Assembly: GCA_018398765.1 (NCBI GenBank) | Contig: JAHBMJ010000030.1 | Location: 35,001-58,715, forward strand | DNA: 23,715 nucleotides | Source of the DNA: Chromera velia | Lineage: Eukaryota; Sar; Chromeraceae | Direction: 5' to 3' | Shown: positions 1-11,532 of the stretch, in pieces | Layout of the letters: each line of letters begins with the position of its first letter | Numbering within the stretch: position 1 is the first letter of the stretch | Notes under the pieces: generated by a model | Told to the model about the DNA's origin: nothing | Seen by the model: the letters and a program-made list of their open reading frames with translations, nothing else | Database searches by the model: none | Made by a program: the position numbers and the translations under genes

Positions 1-136
1 TTTCTCGTTTCCGAAAAGAAAAATGAAAGGACCCGTAAGCGTGCAAAAGATCTGCATGGATGACGAAAAAGGAATGGATGAATGAATGATTGAGGGATGG
101 ATGCCTTCAGAGGGAGGGGCGGGCCAAACGACGAAT

Positions 137-295
137 GGGGAAAAAAGAGCGATCTGTCACGGCCATTTGCGTTGATCTTCATATAGAATTCTTTTTACGA
201 ATTTTCATACAGAATTTTCATACAGAATTATTCTATATAAAAAAATAAAGGCATGCGAAGGAGGAAAACAGAGCGATCGATCATGGGCATTTACG
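137..295. repeat. Direct duplication A around AT-rich insert (oldest copy)
   Basis: The 35-bp copies at 137-171 and 261-295 match at 28 of 35 positions. Between them lies an 89-bp AT-rich spacer whose reverse strand reads AATTCTGTATGAAAATTCTG, with the GTATGAAA unit present twice (plus strand about 201-228). The spacer motif is shared with five other bracketed inserts in this window. The low identity of the copies suggests this is the oldest of the six. Confidence 0.6.
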
Positions 296-363
296 GTCTC
301 TGCACGTCTGTCCACAGAAACAGACTTTATGGCTTCCTTTTTTTTTCTTTTTCCTTTCACAAA

Positions 364-364
364 C

Positions 365-395
<31 letters not shown>

Positions 396-461
396 GTTTT
401 TTTTTTTTTTTTGTTTCTTTCTTTCTTTCTTTCTTTCCTTCCTTCCTTCCTTCCTTCCTTC

Positions 462-508
<47 letters not shown>

Positions 509-512
509 TCCT
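364..512. repeat. Simple repeats: (ACAG)n, poly-T, (TTTC)n/(TTCC)n
   Basis: An ACAG run (about 364-396) is followed by a T run and then a TTTC/TTCC tract to about 511. All six-frame readings here are low-complexity Ser/Phe or Lys/Glu/Arg strings and are not credible proteins. The strand asymmetry (pure pyrimidine on plus) could form triplex DNA. The flanking 513-745 stretch is also pyrimidine-rich, and I see no gene in it. Confidence 0.9.
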
Positions 513-745
513 CTCTTGACCGTCAAGCACCTCTTTGCTTTCTTTGCCTCGCGTGCGTGAGTGTTTCGGTTTCTCCGCCTGCCTGTTTGTCCGTTGGTTT
601 GCTTGTGTGTCAGATTTCTTGTCTCTTTCGCTGCCTCCTGCCTGCCGGTCTGTTTGTCTGCCTGCCCGCCAGCTTCTTCTTCTGTATTTATTTGTTCCTC
701 TTTCTGTCATTCTGTCTGTCGATTTTCCTGTCTGCCTACCTGTCC

Positions 746-907
746 ATCTTGCCTTGCGAAATCCCTGCATGTGCCAGAAAGGGCCGGCTACTCTACTGAC
801 CATGCATTTATGATTATTCTCTGTATGAAAATGAATGCATATATCTGCCTATCTTGCCTTGCGAATTCCCTGCTTGTGCCAGAAAGGGCCGGCTACTCTA
901 CTGACCA
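746..907. repeat. Direct duplication B around AT-rich insert
   Basis: The 57-bp copies at 746-802 and 851-907 match at 55 of 57 positions. The 48-bp spacer (803-850) contains TGCATTTA, then ATTCTCTGTATGAAAATGAA and TGCA. Its ends TGCATTTA and TGAATGCA form a near-perfect 8-bp inverted repeat. On the minus strand the right-hand copy begins 6 bases inside the coding end of the DUF3429-like exon and includes a possible 5' splice site TGGTCA|GTAGAG at 902/901. Confidence 0.8.
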
Positions 908-1789
908 CAATGGGCTCATAGCGAACCAGTGAAACAAAACCTCCAAGCCCCCGAGGACCGGCACCACGCAGAGAAGAGTCCTGTATGCGAATAGGGGGTT
1001 GAAGTCTCCGAGAAGCAGCGCGGCAAATCCGCCGAAAAAGCCGCACAAGGAACTGCAACACCGAATCACCCCAGAGATGCTCGACCCCCCCATACACCCG
1101 TACCTTCCAATATCCAGTCCCCAATGAACCGCGGAGAGGTACACCACCACCAGGGAGCTAAACTTGAGATGCCAAGGAAGGCACGTCTCGAACAAAACCG
1201 GGTTGGAGGAGGTCAAAAGCGGAATGGAGACAACCACCTGAAGGACTCCGACCGCAAAGAACGCGAGCTTGGGTATCCGGTCGGGCCGTTCTTTGCCGTC
1301 TCCGATGAATTTCTGTATCCTCATCTTCCATCCCCCATGGGCGGTTTCGTACATTCGCAAAGACACAGTGCCTCCAGAGGGTGGAGGGGGGCAAGGAGTG
1401 CTGGAGCCCCTCAGGTGTCCCTTCAGGGTGTGCCGTCCTGACGATCCAGCCCAAGCACATTCAGGGAGACGCTGAGACATGATGAACCGTCTCGACAAGT
1501 CTACCCGAAGGTAATTTGGTGATATGAAGCTCCGCGACCGGGCACCGAGGATAGAACCTAGTCGCTGCATTTCCGGAGGATACCGGACTGAGACTTTTTC
1601 ACAGCGCGCTTCCCGCCTCCATTCGCTCTTGAACACCGCAGCCTCGTTTAATTGATGCCAAGAAATACTTAATTGGACGGTTGAGGAGAAACAGGACCGC
1701 ACCCGCGGAGGAGCTAGCTTTAACAAATCAATTGACTTCAAAATTGTTGCACGTCCTGCATTGAACAAATCACAGTGTATGGACGACAC
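902..1789 (-). CDS. DUF3429/TMEM69-like multi-pass membrane protein, one large exon (partial)
   Basis: Reading frame of 296 codons on the minus strand. The exon seems to begin after a strong acceptor (TTTCTCTTTCAG|GTG, first base 1789) and to end at TGGTCA|GTAGAG (902/901); unspliced, it would stop two codons later at TAG (893-895). The N-terminal half is Arg/Ser-rich and acid-poor, as in a transit sequence. The C-terminal half has several hydrophobic stretches, including AFFAVGVLQVVVSIPLL and SSLVVVYLSAVHWGLDIGRY. The AVHWG motif and the hydrophobic layout resemble DUF3429/TMEM69 proteins, whose function is poorly known. In that family a Trp/Tyr-Leu-Arg segment and a last helix follow PLW-like residues. 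This fits the exon ending at PLWS, with the rest in a 3' exon I could not find in 1-745. The ATG exon (right of 1789) was also not found. Family assignment is from memory of the motif only. Confidence 0.5.
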
Positions 1790-2295
1790 CTGAAAGAGAA
1801 ACTCTGCAGTGAGTCATACCGAGTCTGCAATGAGTCTGCACCATGTCTGCACTGACTCTGCACTGAGTCTGCAGTATCAGAAACTGCAGTTTGAAGCGTA
1901 TACGCGCGTAATCATGCGCGCATTTTCTGGAACAACACGCGCATGGCGCAAACTTTCCACATGCAATTAATCGGTGGATCGATCGGAATCATATCGGAAT
2001 CGATCGAGCGAACCTCAATTCATCTCAAGTCATCATTTGTCATCATCTGATGTATCGATTATTAATTGTATTCTCACACATTTGTCGATGGCCGGGCTTT
2101 GTTGATTCATGCGATCTGTTTTTCATCGACCTAATCACCGCTTTTCTCATCGATAGATATTCTTGGCAGTTTTTGTTCAGCTTTGACACGCGGAGACCGT
2201 AAGAGTTGGTTGTTCATCAGACTGAGTGACCGTCTGGGCTCTTTATCTCGTGCTTCTGACAGCCTGGCCTTGCCTTTCTTTCGTTGCTTCTGCAG
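1790..2295. promoter_or_regulatory. Divergent intergenic region between the DUF3429-like and kinesin genes
   Basis: No credible coding exon is visible here. It may hold the missing first exon of the minus-strand gene and any 5' untranslated exon of the kinesin. It contains an imperfect GAGTCTGCA repeat (1803-1875), a GCGCG-rich patch (about 1897-1945) and several ATCGAT/GATCGATC palindromes (about 1973-2010). It ends in a pyrimidine run plus CTGCAG that looks like an acceptor directly before the first kinesin ATG. Promoter function is inferred only from position. Confidence 0.4.
1803..1875. repeat. Imperfect short tandem repeat, unit about TGAGTCTGCAC
   Basis: Variants of GAGTCTGCA recur at about 11-13 bp spacing (GAGTCTGCAATGAGTCTGCA, then CTGCACTGACTCTGCACTGA and so on). 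It is not coding in any convincing frame. It lies inside the divergent intergenic region. Confidence 0.65.
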
Positions 2296-3313
2296 ATGCA
2301 GCAGAGAAGAGAGGTGTCTGTAAACAGCCGAGGGGCCGAGGGAGGCCCCTCTATCCCCCAGTCCCCCAGAGGTCCAAACGGTGCCAACGCATCACTCCAA
2401 CACACACAGGAAGGAGACGGATCGGGGGAAGGGGAGCTGTCCCGTTATCAGCAGCTTCTTCTTTGGCAGGAGAAACGGAAGACTGGAACTGGAGGCATGC
2501 GTCCTTCTCTCTCTTTTCATGGCCTTCCCGCTGCACCCGCACAGGAAAGGATGTCGACTCGAAAGAGAAAGAGCATCACAAAGCGACCAACCGATCCGCA
2601 CGACCACCACCCTTACCAAGCCTTGATGAAAGAAAACGAAGAAATAAACCCTCCAGAGGAAGGAAATGGAGGTAGAGACCTCCCGTTGTCCAAAAAGGTC
2701 CGATCCTCCTCTACTTTCCTCAAGGAGACTGCGCCCCTCGCCGACAGAACTCAAAACCAACTGCTTCAAGGTACAAGTCCAGAGGCTGCCTTCGCGTCTT
2801 TCGGCCCCCCTTCCCATCTTCCTCTTCCTCCTCCCGAGTCCCCCAAGAAGCAAGGCAACGCAGATCCCCCCCCCCACCAGCAGAAACCCCACAGCAGTCC
2901 CCTCGCAACGATCACCTCCCCCTCCCTCAGGGCAGATGCAGCACAGCCTGGCCAGACGGGGAGGACCAAGAAGACAAACAAGACGACGACACAGGAGAGA
3001 AAGAAAGTGACCGGCCAGGAAGAAGAAGAAGAAGAACAAATACACCAACCCTTCCCCTTCTCTTCTGCTCACGACGGAGCACAGACAGAGACAGTTAGGA
3101 CTTCTCTTTTCCAGCCGTCTCTCCCTCTGCTCAGTACTTCTGCCCCTTTCCCCAACGCGCCTCACCTCCCTCTCCCTCTTCCCTTAGGGCCTTCGAGCTT
3201 GAGAGGCGAAACAGAAAGGGAAGCAAAAGAAGAAACCAGACAACCGAGGGACCAGATGGAAGTGCAGGACGACGAAGACATTTTGGAGGAAGAGGAAGAA
3301 GAGGAGTCATCAG
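2296..3313 (+). CDS. Kinesin exon: disordered N-terminus
   Basis: 339 codons plus one base. The first in-frame ATG (2296) falls directly after TTGCTTCTGCAG, and an in-frame stop lies upstream at 2257. The ATG is therefore either the true start after a 5'-UTR intron or trans-splice site, or the first codon of an internal exon. Composition is Pro/Ser/Lys/Glu/Gln-rich with a poly-Glu run at the end and no recognisable domain. The donor GTCGGT at 3314 gives phase 1. The frame stays open to 3414, but that extension is intronic because the next exon rejoins in phase. Confidence 0.7.
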
Positions 3314-3649
3314 GTCGGTCTGTCAGAGTCGAATTAACCAGAAAAGTCAGACAGACAGACACACAGGTCGACGTAAAGAAAGACGTGCCGAGGGAGAGAC
3401 AGACACGAAGCTAGCGGCATCACGGAGGGAGGGCAGACCAACGTTTGTTCTTCTGTTTGTTCACTTCTGTACGTGTGACGGCACTGCCGCTCCTCCCTCC
3501 CTCCCTCCCTCCCTCCCTCCCTCCCATCGTTCGTCCTTTCCTTCTTTGTGTGTTCAACTCATGAGGGGACAACGGGAGCATGGGTCCTTTTCTCACATGC
3601 ATCGATCAAGCGAGCACCTTGCCCCCCTCCCCGTGCATCCTTCTTTTCT

Positions 3650-3685
<36 letters not shown>

Positions 3686-5572
3686 GAGCGTGTGCGTGTG
3701 CAGACGACGAAATTCCAGACGGACTGCTCGTCGACTCGGAGTCGGACGGGGAGCGCGCGAAGGCGAGAAGAGAGAGCGGCAAGAGGGGCGTGGAGGCCGA
3801 GGAAGAGGGAGAGGGAGAGAGCCTCGTGAGAGACGACATGGCCCTCCGATGGCTCAGCGGTGTGGCCCGAAAGCTCGATGTCAGTCAGTCAGTCAGTGGG
3901 TGGGTGGGTGCCGTTGTGGATGGATGAGGCGAGTCGATTGATGAATTGTTTGATTGATTGATCTGGCAGCTTTGGTTCGAACGANNNNNNNNNNNNNNNN
4001 NNNNNNNNNNNNNNNNNNNNNNNNNNNNNNNNNNNNNNNNNNNNNNNNNNNNNNNNNNNNNNNNNNNNNNNNNNNNNNNNNNNNNNNNNNNNNNNNNNNN
4101 NNNNNNNNNNNNNNNNNNNNNNNNNNNNNNNNNNNNNNNNNNNNNNNNNNNNNNNNNNNNNNNNNNNNNNNNNNNNNNNNNNNNNNNNNNNNNNNNNNNN
4201 NNNNNNNNNNNNNNNNNNNNNNNNNNNNNNNNNNNNNNNNNNNNNNNNNNNNNNNNNNNNNNNNNNNNNNNNNNNNNNNNNNNNNNNNNNNNNNNNNNNN
4301 NNNNNNNNNNNNGGGGGGGGGGGGAGGGTTCTGTTGTTGAGTCATGAGAATCCTGAGGTGGCCAGCCAGCGCGCCCATCAGAGGACATGACATGAGGTGA
4401 CATGACGTGACGCACGATGATAAATGCATTTATTGACTGATCAATGCGGTCTTCCAGGAAAAGACAAAATGCAAATTGTTTTATCGAGAAGGGTCAGGGA
4501 AGGAGAAACGTAGTGGTTTCCTTTCGCAACTTCTGTCCGTTGACCTTTCTGCCTGTCTGCACCTTTTCAGGAAATTGACCATGCCGTACGCTCTCGTCCC
4601 TGTCTCCTTCCTCCCGCCTCTTCCTCTTCTGCCGCTATTGCCGAGACGACTTCCTCTTCTTCCGCTATTGCCGAGACGAAAAGGACACGGGGAGGCAGGA
4701 AGGAGAAGGAGAAGGAGAAGATGCGCTCGGTTGCTGGTGCAGGTGAGCAGACAGATCGAATGATTTCTGTCTGTATTTTTTGTCTCCGTCTACCCCCCTC
4801 ACGGGCGCGCGATCGCGTGTGTGTCTGTGTGTGTGTGTGTGATTACGGCTGTATGAACTTGCTTGGAGTGTAGCATACAGTCCTTTTCTTTTGTGTGTCT
4901 TGTGTGGAAGCTTCATTAGGCAGCGTGTGTCACGGGAAATTCTGTCGGGAGCTGCAGAGGCAAGGGATGCTTAGCTGAAGTTTCCATTTTTCGGGCCCTT
5001 TTTTTCTTTCGCTCTTCCTTCGTCTGTGATGTGCCTCAACAGGAAAAAAGAGGAAAACAAGGAAACAAACGTATCCTTCTCTGCATGCTCCTTTATTTAT
5101 TTGCCTGTGCAGAAGACGCGCTGAACAAAAAAGACCCAACAGCAGAAGAGGACCAAATTCTGAAGATGACTGCGTCTGCGAGGGGCAAGGTCGCTGCCGT
5201 GCGTGCAGTGGTGAAGAGAATGTTGATCAGGCAGGAGAAGGAGAAGGAGGGGGAAGACCGGAAGAAGAGAGCTGCCAAAGAAGGGAAGGGGGGCCTTCTC
5301 TTCCTTCCCCCATATGCATGTCCAGCTTCTTATGCCCATAGCTCTCCGCAGACCCATTCCTCCTCCGACATCATCCCTTCGGCCTCGGGGGCTCTGACGT
5401 TCAGTCAGGAGAAATTAATTCAGCCAGGCAGGCAGGCCGCCATAGGCACGCAGGCAGGTTCCAAAAGAGAGGGAGGGAGTGGGGGATCCGGTGTGCATGC
5501 CTGTGCCTTCATGTGCCTCCTCACTTCCTCTCTCTCTCTCTCATATATATATGCATATATATATATATATAC

Positions 5573-5606
<34 letters not shown>

Positions 5607-7975
5607 GTGCGTGCGTGCGAGTCTTCCAGTTTCCCTTTGTTCTGAGCGCTCCTCCATCTCCTTTTTTCCCTCGCGCCGCTCGCGCAGAATCTTCCTTCCT
5701 ATTCGTATGCCTTCCCAAACATCCCGTCGGATGCGGTCTGGCTGGTCTGTCCTCTTTTCTCGAACAGGCCGGCAGGCAGGAAGGGAGGCAGGCCCACTCA
5801 CCCACTCAGTGACAATGCTTCACTCACATTCCGTCCAAGCGATCCGCTGCAGGCTCCGGAGGAGGATGGTGACACGGTGATGGGTGGTGGTGAGGAGAAG
5901 GGCCTCCAGAGAGACGCGATGGCGCTCCGGGGGGGTGAGGGGAGAGGGGAAGGAATTGTAGAGGTCGCCCAGATGTGTCATCAGAAGGAGGAGGAGGAAC
6001 AGAAAGGAGCGATTGCAGAGGAGGAGAACAACCAGAGAACGAACGCCGACCAAGGCCAACGGAGAGGGGCGCCGCCAAGGAGAAGCCTTCAGCCTCTCGC
6101 AGGGGCTAGGCAGGAATGGCGAGAGAGCGTCCTCAGACGTGTCGAGAACTTACGCACTCAGTTCAAGTAAGTCAGGCAAGTTATGTGTGTTCAGTCTGAC
6201 ATTCGAAACTTTCGGCAGCCTCCCTCCCTCCCCTTCCCTCTTTCTTGCAAGCAGTTGTCAGATACGCTTAATTCTGCATGCACTCCCCTCCTCTTCCTGT
6301 TCTAAGGTGATGCGTCAACGAATTTATTCAATCTGTTGCGGGCGGTCTGCCTGCTTCCTCCCTCGTTTAATTGCCGCCTCGGTTCCTACCACACACCGGC
6401 ATGAGCTCCTCCTTAATTGCGGTAGCGACCGACCATCTTTTGTTCTGTCTCTAGCCTCTGTTCTTGTAAGGTTATATTTATAGATAGAAATATCGAGGGT
6501 CTCTCTGCCAGGCCTGCAGAGAATGAGAATTGCGAGGACACCAGAAAAATGCACGAACAAATATGTAGGTGTTTGCGTATGCATGTGTGTGTGTGTGTGT
6601 GTGTGTGTACAGGGTCCAGGACACAAGTTTTCAGGAGACGCTGCAACTGAAGGATGCGGAGATTTTGAGATTGCGTCGAGTTGCAGAGAGCAAGAACGCG
6701 TCGATCGAGGTTCGTTCGTGGAGTTGGCTCTTCGGTGAATTCCACGGTGAAACAGCTTTGTTTCCTTCGCCAGTTTTCCTTTTTGGGTCATTTTGCTCTT
6801 CCTTCGCGTCTGCGTCTGTGTAAAGGTGTGTGTGTGTGTGTGTGTGTGTGTGTTCTCGAGAGCGAAGGGGGGGCGTTAATTTTGTAAGACAAGTCAAGTC
6901 CTTCTTCCTGCCCGCTTGCCTGCCTGCCTGCAGGACCTCCGTCGGCAGTTGCAGGACGGAGAGGGGTTGAGATCCCGACTGCACGCCTTCCTGGAAAGTC
7001 TCCGGGGCCACATCCGCGTGTTCCTCCGAATGCGGCCGCCTGTGGGGGCAGAGCTCGGTAACGGCCTGACAGAGGAAATGCCTGTGCAGGTTGGAAGGGA
7101 AGGGAAGGGTATGGATTCATTTTCATACAGAATTCATACAGAATGAAAATGAATTCATACAGGCAATTGCCTCTCAGAGGAAATGCCTGTGCAGGTTGGA
7201 AGGCAAGGGAAGAGGAATGGAGCTGGCGGTAGGTTGCTCATGCGCGTTTTCAACGGGATCGATCCCGTGGGACATTTTCTTCTTTGGTGCTTTGTGTCTG
7301 TCTTTGCCCTTCAGTCTTCTGCTCGAATAGAAAGAAGAATTGAAAGAAGAAAATCCATGCAACTAGGGCCATTTGACTGTGGGGAGCAAAGGCCCTTCGT
7401 TTTTCCTCTCGTTGACTTGCTCTTGTTCATGTTGCGTGCGTCACTTCTGATTTTTGGTAGGAACTGCTGCCCAGAATGGAAAAGGCCGATCGATGGTCAA
7501 TTGCCACTTGCAATTCCCTGAACGAACGAACGAACGAACGAACGAAGGAAGGAAGGAAGGAATGAAGAAACTGATTGAGTGCATGCAGTTCGTCGATAAC
7601 GAGAGCAAGAGAATGGTGGAGTGGGTCGGCGGAGCTGCAGAGGAGACGGGGGAGCGGAGGCGAGGAACTGGGAGACGGGTAGGTAAGTGTGCCTGCCTGT
7701 GAGATAGAAATCTTTATTTGGGGCGAGGACGGGACAGGGGGGTAAATTTTGAGTCCTTTCAAGGCCTCCCCTATTCCTTCACCCACCCATTGGAAGGACT
7801 AGGAAAAATGGACTTTCTTTCTCTCTTCCTCTCTTTCTTTCTTTTTTTTTTTTTCTTCGTGGGTCCGTGAAAGAGAAAAGTCCGTCTTTTCTGTCCTGCG
7901 TCTGTCAGCGTATGGCTCTGTGTGCATGTCTCCTTTCTGTCTTTTCTTTATATGAAATTGAATGTCTCTTTTCTC

Positions 7976-8010
<35 letters not shown>

Positions 8011-9118
8011 CATTGTCTGCATGGGTGAATTTCAATGAAGCCAAGGGAAGGGAAGGAGAGAGAAGCTTTACGACGAAGTCCTTCCTTCTCTTACTTTCCC
8101 GCAGTCATGGAGGCGCAGCAGGACACAAGTGTAGCGCAGATCGAAATTTCGTGAATTCTGATCGCACCGCTCTGACCACTCGTGCCCCTCCCTCTGCATG
8201 CATTCATGCACGCATTGATTGACTGTCTGACTGCATGCATTCATGCACGCATTGATTGACTGTCTGACTGTGCATGCCGGCCGGACGGTCTAGCAGCAGA
8301 CGAAACACTCTGACGATTCATTCATTCACGATGCTGCTTTTTGATTGAGTGGATCCATCCATCCTCTGCCTGACTGCAGGCGGATGCTCGCGGACAGAGA
8401 GAGAGACAGAGACCAAGAGCTCTGTACCACTGCGACGGGGCGTTTTCTCCAGAGACGTCACAGCAGGAGGTCGGTGCATGCATTTAATGTATGAAAATGA
8501 AAACAAATGCATGTATGAAAATAAATAGAGACATGCACAATTTCTCCAGAGACGTCACAGCAGGAGGTCGGCTCGAGGAAGGGCCGGACGAATTTTTTGT
8601 TTCTTAGCATCTTTAGCAATCCCTCTGTCTGTCTATCTGTGTACCTCTGTGCCCATCCGTCGGCCTCTCATTCTCTTCCTCTATGCATCTCTGAGCGACT
8701 TGACTGATGCTTTCTGGGCATTCCCTCAGAGCAGCCCTCTGTTCCTCCCTCCTCCTCTCCTGCCCCCTTTTTTTCACTCACTCTCCATTTCCGCCTCCTC
8801 CTCTCAATTTCTTGCCACCCCAAAGAAAGAAAAAAGCGTCTCTCTCGATAGATCCATCGACCTGCTTCCTTTTTTGTGCGTGTGCCCAGATCGCCGTCGC
8901 TTTACCTTCCCTTAATTCTTTTTGTTTCCCCCCCCTGCTCTGAGCTCCTCCTTCTCCCTCTGATTCTGCCTTTCTGCCTTCTCCTCTTTCTCCCCTTCCA
9001 TCTTTGATAGATCCCCATGCACTCTCTCCCTTGGCCTAGCTGCCGTCTTCAATTGCGTGAGTGCAGCCGGCCTTGTTTTGCTTCCTCTTCCTCTTCCTCG
9101 TTTTCCGATGTGTTTAAT

Positions 9119-9175
<57 letters not shown>

Positions 9176-11336
9176 GTGTGTGTGTGTGAATGTGCAGATT
9201 TTCGATGAAGCTGTGCGTCCGTTTGTCCAATCAGCGATTGACGGCGAAAGGGTGTCGGTGTTTGCGTACGGACAGACAGGAAGTGGTCGGTCGGCCATTT
9301 CATTTTTTTTTCTGTCTTCCGAGTCCTCTCTCAGACATACACAGAGAGACAGACAGATAGACAGGCGAAGAAAAGACAAAAAATGTCCCCCTTCTTTCCT
9401 CCATTCCATTGAGTACTTCTTTTTCTTTCGGTGTGTGTGCGTGTGTGTACGCGTGACGTTGTATCTGCCAGCTCATTTGATCGGCTTTTTGCCAGCTCTT
9501 CGAAAAAGCGACACCCCCTAAGGCTTCTCTCCCCCCCGCCGCATGCTTTCTTCGTGCGTGTCAGATCCGGTAGAGCTTCTCCCTGTCTGTCTGCATGTCT
9601 TCGTTCGGCCCCGCTGTGTGTCTATTTACTTCTTTCTTTCTTTATTTATTTATCTATCTCTGTCTTTCTTTTGTTTTTTTCAACCCTTCATTTATTGCCT
9701 GGCTGCCTGCCTGCAGGAAAGACGTACACCATGGCGGGGCCTCAGGGGGGCGTGTTCGATTTGGGGGGCGGGTGTGGAGGTGGGGGGAGTGGGGAACTTC
9801 CTCCGGACGCTGGGGTCCTTCCTCGTGCCCTGCAGTTTCTCTTCAAGGAAAAAGCGCGACTGGACAGCCTCAGGGGTGATAGTGTGACCGCGACAGGGGT
9901 GAAGATTCACATTGAAATCGCTGCAATGGAGATGTACGGGTCCGAGCTGCGGGATCTGCTGGTAGATTCCGACAAGGACAAGGAGAGGGAGAAAGTGCAG
10001 GTGGCTCTAGCGCAAGGGGTGACGTCGAAAACTTCGAAGAAGAAAACGTTCGCGGGGCCGTTCGGGAAAATTGATGTGCAGCCTCTGACATCGATCAGGT
10101 AAGTCAGTGAATGTATGGATGCATTTGTTGAAAAATAATTCTGTACGAAAATAAATGCAAAAAATAAAAGAAAAAGATGTGCAGCCTCTGACGTCGATCA
10201 GGTAGGTCAGTGAGAGAGGGCATGGGGAGAAACACATCAATAGACGAAAGGGAGGTGGTGCATGGGTGTGATTTTTTTTTTTGGTCGCGTGTCTCTCCCC
10301 ATAGAGTCCTACAGGGCTTTGCTGTTGATTCTTTGATCGGCTGTCTTCCCCTAATGCCTTTGAGTGTCTGAGAGGAAGCACATCCTTTCTCCGTCCGTTC
10401 GTGACGCACGCACGTGTTCGGATGATCGACTCTTTTTCCTTTTTCATGAGAAGGGCATTGCCCTAGGCCCCCCGCCTGCCCTCATGCGCTGACACGCATC
10501 TCGATCGATCGACGAGTCTGCTTGCTCTTCCTTTGAGTCTCTCTCTCATTGCGGCCTTAATTCTCTTTTTCGGGTCTTCTCTCTTGCATGTGAATTATTG
10601 TTTTTTTCATGCGTGCCCTGTCGACTGCTTCCATGCATGCATGCATGAATGCAGAGTTTTTTCTCCGCATGAGGCCTTCGCCGTCCTCTCGCGAGCCACT
10701 GCAAAGAGAGTCACTGCCCGGTCAGTCGGTCTGTCGGTCGGTGCATCTGTCCATGCGACAAAGAAAGAGAGGGTCGGTGCATCTGCCCATGCAACAAAGA
10801 AAGAGAGCCTGTCGGTCGGTGCATCTGCCCATGCAACAAAGAAAGAGAGCCTGTCGGTCGGTGCATCTGCCCATGCAACAAAGAAAGAAAGCCTGTCGGT
10901 CGGTGCATCTGCCCATGCAACAAAGAAAGAGAGCCTGTCGGTCGGTGCATCTGCCCATGCAACAAAGAAAGAGCCTGTCGGTCGGTGCATCTGCCCATGC
11001 AACAAAGAAAGAGAGCCTGTCGGTCGGTGCATCTGCCCATGCAACAAAGAAAGAAAGCCGAGCAACAGGAAGGAAGGAAGAGAGGGAGCCAGGCTTCTGG
11101 CACGCCGGGTAATGGCCCTTTTCGATCCAAAAGAGAGAGAGAAAGAGAAACCTTATGCAAATTGGGGAGGAAGAGACAGGTGCATCAAATGACGGGACGT
11201 GAAAAATGCGTTCGATCATGGACGGGACCTCAGAATCAGATCAAATCAGACTAGATTATATCAGAAGGTCAAAGGAGACACACACACGCACACACACACA
11301 CACGCACACACACACACACGCACACACATCCACACA

Positions 11337-11374
<38 letters not shown>

Positions 11375-11456
11375 GAGAGAGGGGGGGGGGTGTGTGGGCT
11401 TTCTCTGTGGGTCCTCTCTCGGCCAGGAATGGCTTCATTTTATCTGGCCTTTTACT

Positions 11457-11532
<76 letters not shown>

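Noticed and set aside
253-803. Several ORFs on both strands in the left flank
   Set aside because: All are translations of ACAG, TTTC, TTCC and related repeats. No domain or splice support.
3314-3414. Extension of the first kinesin exon to the TAG near 3412
   Set aside because: The donor GTCGGT at 3314 joins the exon at 3704 in phase and continues the acidic run. The extension is ACAG-repeat-like sequence.
8105-8150. Possible extra kinesin exon (VMEAQQDTSVAQIEIS) after a good acceptor TTCCCGCAG
   Set aside because: It would leave phase 2, which does not join exon 8380 (needs phase 0). Direct joining of 7678 to 8380 keeps the motor frame.
10533-11219. Overlapping ORFs on both strands with repeats such as GASAHATKKES
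   Set aside because: A 42-bp unit (multiple of 3) without stops keeps several frames open. The region lies in a kinesin intron, between exons that join in phase.
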